Source of the DNA: Paulinella micropora
Taxonomy: Eukaryota > Cercozoa > Imbricatea > Euglyphida > Paulinellidae
Reading direction: 5' to 3'
NCBI GenBank assembly: GCA_019918135.1
Contig: WBZZ01006634.1
Coordinates: 1 to 64,000, forward strand
Length of the DNA stretch: 64,000 bases
Made by a program: the position numbers and the translations under genes. Positions 60,220 to 64,000 of this stretch are shown piece after piece. The notes below the pieces were generated by a model. That model was not told the DNA's origin, did not search any database, and saw only the letters and a list, made by a program, of their open reading frames with translations. Position 1 is the first letter of the stretch; each line of letters opens with the position of its first letter.

Positions 60220-60969
60220 ATGTGGCTAGCCATGGTCCTAGCGTTGACATCGGTTGCCCAGGCAGCCTGCGAGTTCCAGCAAGTCGAAAGCAAAGCACTG
60301 AAAGCGCCGTTGCAACAAGCAGACTGCTGGGGGCCTCTGCGTTGCAGCGTACACCCGCACCCGCTGCTGAGGGTGGAGGCGGACGGGAAGGCGGGCCGCC
60401 GTTACCGGATAAACGAACATAAGAGCCTAAGTGAAAAAGCAGGGTCCTTCGAGTACCTCTACGTTGACGACCGTAATCAAAGCGTCGAGGAGCCGCCGTT
60501 CACGATCCAATTGCGGTGCTTAAGCGTAGAGGACAGAGTTCGTGGCGCCGAGATTTCTTATCAGACAACATTCAGTTTCGTCCTTGAACCCAAAAGCGCT
60601 TACGCTGCCCTGGTGGCTTGTGCAGTACTGGCGTATGTATGTGTGTATGTATGTGTGTATGTATGTATGTATCTCTATACATGTACATATGTATGTACAT
60701 GCATATATGCATACATACATACATACATACATAAATTCATACATAATATAGACATACATACCTTCCTACCTACAAAGAGACATAGTTATCACATACATAC
60801 CATCCATCCATATACATACCATCCATACATATCATACATACATCATACATACATACATACATACATATCATACATATATACCTATATACATACATACATA
60901 CATACATACATACATGCAAACAAGCAAACATACATACATACATACATACATACATACATACATACATAG
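60220..60969 (+). CDS. small secreted protein running into a microsatellite
   Basis: The ATG at 60220 begins a signal peptide (MWLAMVLALTSVAQA) followed by a 110-residue extracellular-type domain with Cys pairs (ACEFQQVES, DCWGPLRCSV, LRCLSVED) and beta-like strands. It ends in a hydrophobic AALVACAVLAY, after which the frame enters the GTAT/ACAT tetranucleotide array and reads Tyr/Val/Cys and then Tyr/Ile/His/Thr strings. The first 140 residues look real. The hydrophobic end, prolonged by VCVYVCVYVC encoded by the repeat, could serve as a membrane anchor. The true C terminus is uncertain, as the repeat may have replaced the original end or an intron may begin there. Confidence 0.6.
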   Translation: MWLAMVLALTSVAQAACEFQQVESKALKAPLQQADCWGPLRCSVHPHPLLRVEADGKAGRRYRINEHKSLSEKAGSFEYLYVDDRNQSVEEPPFTIQLRCLSVEDRVRGAEISYQTTFSFVLEPKSAYAALVACAVLAYVCVYVCVYVCMYLYTCTYVCTCIYAYIHTYIHKFIHNIDIHTFLPTKRHSYHIHTIHPYTYHPYISYIHHTYIHTYISYIYTYIHTYIHTYIHANKQTYIHTYIHTYIHT

Positions 60970-61345
60970 ATACATACATACACTATGGTACGTTCATACA
61001 TACACACGTACATACATGCATACAAAGACGTGCACACATACATACCTACATACCTACATAGATACATACATATACATGCATATACATACATACATACATA
61101 CACATACATAGATACATACATACGCATGTACATACATAAACATACGTACATACATATATACATACCGACGTAAACATACATACATAAATAAACATAAATA
61201 AACATACTACGTACATAAATACAAACATACATGCATACACACAAACAAACATACATACAGACAGACATGCATGCATATACACATACATGCATACATACTT
61301 ACATACATACGTTCTTACATACCTACACCTACACACATAAATGTA
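60640..61345. repeat. ACAT/GTAT tetranucleotide microsatellite
   Basis: About 700 bases. The first 50 are (TGTATG)-type, then the strand switches near 60,690 to long (ATAC)n with substitutions. The switch creates a possible hairpin. It is followed by CA-rich ends. Confidence 0.95.
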
Positions 61346-61913
61346 TTCACCACACTTTGAACCAAATATTTAGCATGTCTTTGCTCATGGGCTGCTCCTT
61401 TGAACGATCTATCACATGTTTGTATACTACTCTGTGTGTTCTGCGGTCGTAAGCATGATTTTCTCTTACGGTCACTTCGACTCGGATTACGCTGGATGTG
61501 ACTTTCCTGGTTTACATTTTCACCATGAGATAAAAAATTAAGTCTAAAAATGGGGGAAAGGGGGGGGGAGGGGGGTCTAAAATTTTCCTGGAAAACGACA
61601 GATCTTTAAAACTAAATAGTGGATGTTGCCTTGCGGCTTCTCAATATTTGACCACTGAGAGCACTCCGACCCTCAACTTGAATGAGCACTCAGTGAAGCC
61701 AGCCGCGTGGAGGACTTGAATCACGAAACTTGAAGCCTTGCCGCGACTAGTGACAGGTGAAATGAAACTATTAATATTATATAATACTGACCTCACCAGA
61801 GTCTCAAGTTGCGGGCCCGCCAAGCCTGGTAGAGAGCTCAGAGAGCCTCGGAGGAAGGGTGGAGGGCGGGGGGGGGGGGGGGGGGGCGGGGTGAAACTAA
61901 GCTACTAAGGCTA

Positions 61914-62010
61914 TTAATATTAAGCATAGTAATAGCGGCCTCCTTGGCGGCGGACTCCTGGGTAATATTAATCATAGTAGTAGCGGCCTCCTTAGCGGAC
62001 TCATGGGCGG
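61914..62010. repeat. direct repeat, about 48-base unit, two copies
   Basis: Units read TAATATTAA(G/T)CATAGTA(A/G)TAGCGGCCTCCTT(G/A)GCGG and then ACTC(C/A)TGGG. The first starts at about 61,914 and the second at about 61,963. Confidence 0.85.
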
Positions 62011-62154
62011 TTTTTTTGATCAGACTCAGGTATTTTTGACGTCATTCGTTTAATTTCGTTGTGTTGTTACCACAATGCTTGTCGTCACGGATATAAATTC
62101 ATTACATAATACTGCCACGGTTTCTGTCACAAAGTTCTTCAGTTTACCAAAAAT

Positions 62155-62220
62155 ATTAATTATATAATAGTATTAATATTAATTATTAAATATTATTAAT
62201 ATTTAATAATACAACTAACT
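62155..62220. repeat. AT-rich palindromic segment
   Basis: Almost only A and T, with ATTAATATTAAT and TATTAATATTTAATA self-complementary words. Possibly an AT-rich hairpin. Confidence 0.7.
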
Positions 62221-62439
62221 AATATTGTTCATGAGTACTTCGGCAATCAATTTTGATAGGCACGATTACTTTCAAGAGAATTTTGCAGGTGACCGTAGTG
62301 ACGTCCAACAAATATTAAATAATTTAAAGATATTACTGAATATGTTATTTTTCAGGAAAATTTTACAGTCCCCCCCCCTCAATATTTTTAGACTTATTCA
62401 TAATTTTTATCTCGTGAAGGTACCGGTAGCAGGGAGAAA

Positions 62440-63175
62440 GAAAAACCCACGACGAGCGCAAAAAAAGCATTGGCACGGTCGCTGCCCCGGCGATTTTGGC
62501 GCGCTAATTGAGCACAACAGACTCTTTGGCGTGAAAGGAATTTTATCGAATCTTGCGTGCGTTGGGGTTTTTAGATAGAAAAAAAAGTATCGTCGGCCGC
62601 CAAGGAAGGTTTGCCCCAAAAATCGGGGGGAAGGAGGGGGGGGGGGGGGTTAGAGAGAGAGAGAGAGAAAAAAAAATTGTTTCCCCGGTTTTCGGGAGAA
62701 GGGCCGGGGGGACAGGAAAAAATCAGACCCACAAATTCTCCCAGGCCCCGGGTGTGTGTGTGTGTGGGGGGGGGGGGGGAATGATGAGAGTGAAAAAAAT
62801 CACGACGAGCAAAAGAAAATGTAGTTTGGCCGCTGACCCGGCGATGTTGGCGAGCTGGGGGTGCATGACGGACTGTTGGGCTTGAAAAAAATCGAACTGA
62901 ATCTTGCGTGAAGGATGACTGTTGGATTTTTTACGCGCCCACCTGTCACCTCCGCTGTTGACAGGAATTCCACCCCGCGCATAGAAGAAAATTTTTCCTC
63001 CTCGGCCGCCAAAAAATGTTCCCCCTGATTTACGGGGAAGGCCGGGGGGGGGGGGCGGGTGTAGAAAAAATCTGTTCCTCGATTTTTGGGGAAGGCCTGG
63101 GGTGGGGTGGGGGCGGGGCAGAAAAAATTTGTTCCATGATTTTTGGGGAAAGCCCGGGAGGGGGCAAATGGTGTC
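62440..63175. repeat. degenerate tandem repeat, nested units
   Basis: A larger unit (CACGACGAGC, ..., CGGCGAT, TTGGCG, then GAATCTTGCGTG) occurs at 62,450 and at 62,801. Within it a unit of about 55-60 bases, with AAAAAAT(G/C)TGTTCC, TGATTTTTGGGG and AAGGCC(T/G)GGG, recurs about five times (62,620, 62,675, 63,015, 63,068, 63,125). A short frame at 62,225-62,578 overlaps it and is not believed. Confidence 0.75.
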
Positions 63176-63184
63176 AGGAAAAAA

Positions 63185-63990
63185 AATCGACGAACTCCTA
63201 CTCGTACCCCTTCTCCTTCTCTTCTTATGCCTCCTCTTTCTATTCCTCTTCCTCCTCCTCTTACTCCTACTCGTACCCCTTCTCCTTCTCTTCTTATTCT
63301 TGTCCTCTTCCTACTCTATTTCTACTATTCCTCTTCGTTGTCTTTTCCCCTTCTCCTCTTACCTTCCCTTCTACTACTCCTCTTACTCAGGCTTCTCCTA
63401 CTCCTACTGTACTCTTAGTCGTACTCCTACTCTTCCTCTTCCAGGATTCCTCTTCTTCCTAGTCTTCCTCTTCCTCCTCATCTTATTCCTCCACCTCTTA
63501 TTCTCTTTCCTTTTAACTATTCCTACTTCTTCTTTTCTCCTCCTTCACTCCCTCGTCTTCCTACTTTCTCCTAATCTTCAAGGATTCCTCTTCTTCCTCA
63601 TCCTCCTATTCCTCCACCTCTTTTCTACTCTTTCCTATTCCTCCTACTTCTTCTTCTTCTTCCTACTCCTCGTCTTGCTACTTTCCTCCTCCTAGTCCAA
63701 CTTCCTAATCCTCGTCTTGCTATTTTTCTCCTACTCCAACTAATATGTAACTAGTCTACTCTACTCCCCGTACTCCTACTACTCTTCTTTTTCTTCATCA
63801 TCTAAAATCTCCTCCTAATGTGACTGCCGACTACTACTACAGTTACTACTATGTAACTAGTCTACTCTACTCTCGTACTCCTACCTGCTCCTCTTCCTTT
63901 TCATCATCTCAACTCTCCTCCTAATGTAACTGCTACTACTACTCCAACTCCTACTCCTGCTCACTCCTGCCTAGTCGTAGCAGCCGCAGC
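63185..63990. repeat. pyrimidine-strand array built on CTC/CTA/CTT triplets
   Basis: For about 600 bases the plus strand is almost free of G, made of TCCTCTT, CTACTCC and TCTTCCTC words, with higher-order repeats such as ACTCGTACCCCTTCTCCTTC twice (63,202 and 63,270), and AGGATTCCTCTTCTTCCT twice (63,442 and 63,580). The last 300 bases add ATGTAACTAGTCTACTCTAC twice. Confidence 0.9.
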
Positions 63991-64000
63991 AGTAGTTGCA

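Larger units (their letters stand above)
61346..62224. other. AT-richer non-coding stretch
   Basis: No gene seen. The composition is clearly lower in GC than the rest of the window. It contains a G run of about 24 near 61,867-61,886, a direct repeat (61,914-62,010) and an AT-rich palindromic segment (62,155-62,220). Confidence 0.6.

Noticed and set aside
61650-61860. tRNA-like B-box (TTCAAGTCC) and A-box-like word on the minus strand
   Set aside because: The two words are over 100 bases apart, and I could not fold acceptor or anticodon stems.
62225-62578. 117-codon frame MFMSTSAINFDRHD...
   Set aside because: AT-rich start, runs through a tandem repeat, and the repeat's second copy does not keep the frame open.
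5000-64000. Integrated virus or retroelement
   Set aside because: I looked for capsid, polymerase, reverse transcriptase, integrase-DDE and long terminal repeats and saw none. The family A resemblance to antirepressor domains is too weak to count.

Overview
The window is nuclear-type DNA of an unidentified microbial eukaryote. It is GC-rich and gene-dense, with about 27 gene loci in 60 kb on both strands, many of them a few hundred bases apart. Introns are rare and short. The four I can support (49, 50, 64 and 127 bases) start with GT, end with AG and restore an open frame. Three plus-strand genes have their stop codon inside an AATAAA. Spacers are full of long G, C, A and T runs, and long CA, ACAT and pyrimidine-rich microsatellites lie at the edges and near 16-17 kb. 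Most proteins match nothing I can name. No ribosomal, polymerase, capsid or envelope gene is present, so neither a lineage nor a viral origin can be fixed from this piece.

Layout. 0.3-5.2 kb: five orphan genes, one F-box-like and one a type II membrane glycoprotein. 5.5-9.3 kb: two members of a dispersed gene family (family A) around an HNH-nuclease-like gene. 9.5-16 kb: a block with a tyrosine-recombinase-like gene between orphans. 16-17.4 kb: microsatellites. 17.4-23.7 kb: small orphans and a clear SKP1 gene. 24-45.2 kb: an F-box/leucine-rich-repeat gene and a large gene for a secreted PKD/BspA/EGF/discoidin-like protein, followed by a very recent tandem copy of both (about 7.05 kb) and then by an older third paralogue of the surface gene. 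45-47 kb: a secreted FkbM-type methyltransferase and a third family A fragment. 47.5-60.2 kb: orphans, a polyQ MYND protein, a third F-box/LRR gene, a nicotinamidase with a long extra C-terminal part, and another F-box-like protein. 60.2-64 kb: a small secreted protein whose frame runs into an ACAT microsatellite, then only repeats.

Two themes stand out. One is SCF-type ubiquitination: SKP1 plus at least three, perhaps five, F-box proteins within 55 kb. The other is a cell surface or secreted matrix: three mosaic proteins, a secreted FkbM methyltransferase beside them, and two small signal-bearing proteins.

Many otherwise convincing genes change reading frame once or twice, often at a homopolymer or a 19-23 base tandem duplication. 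I read this as a mixture of consensus errors in homopolymers and real decay, and I give such genes as single loci.
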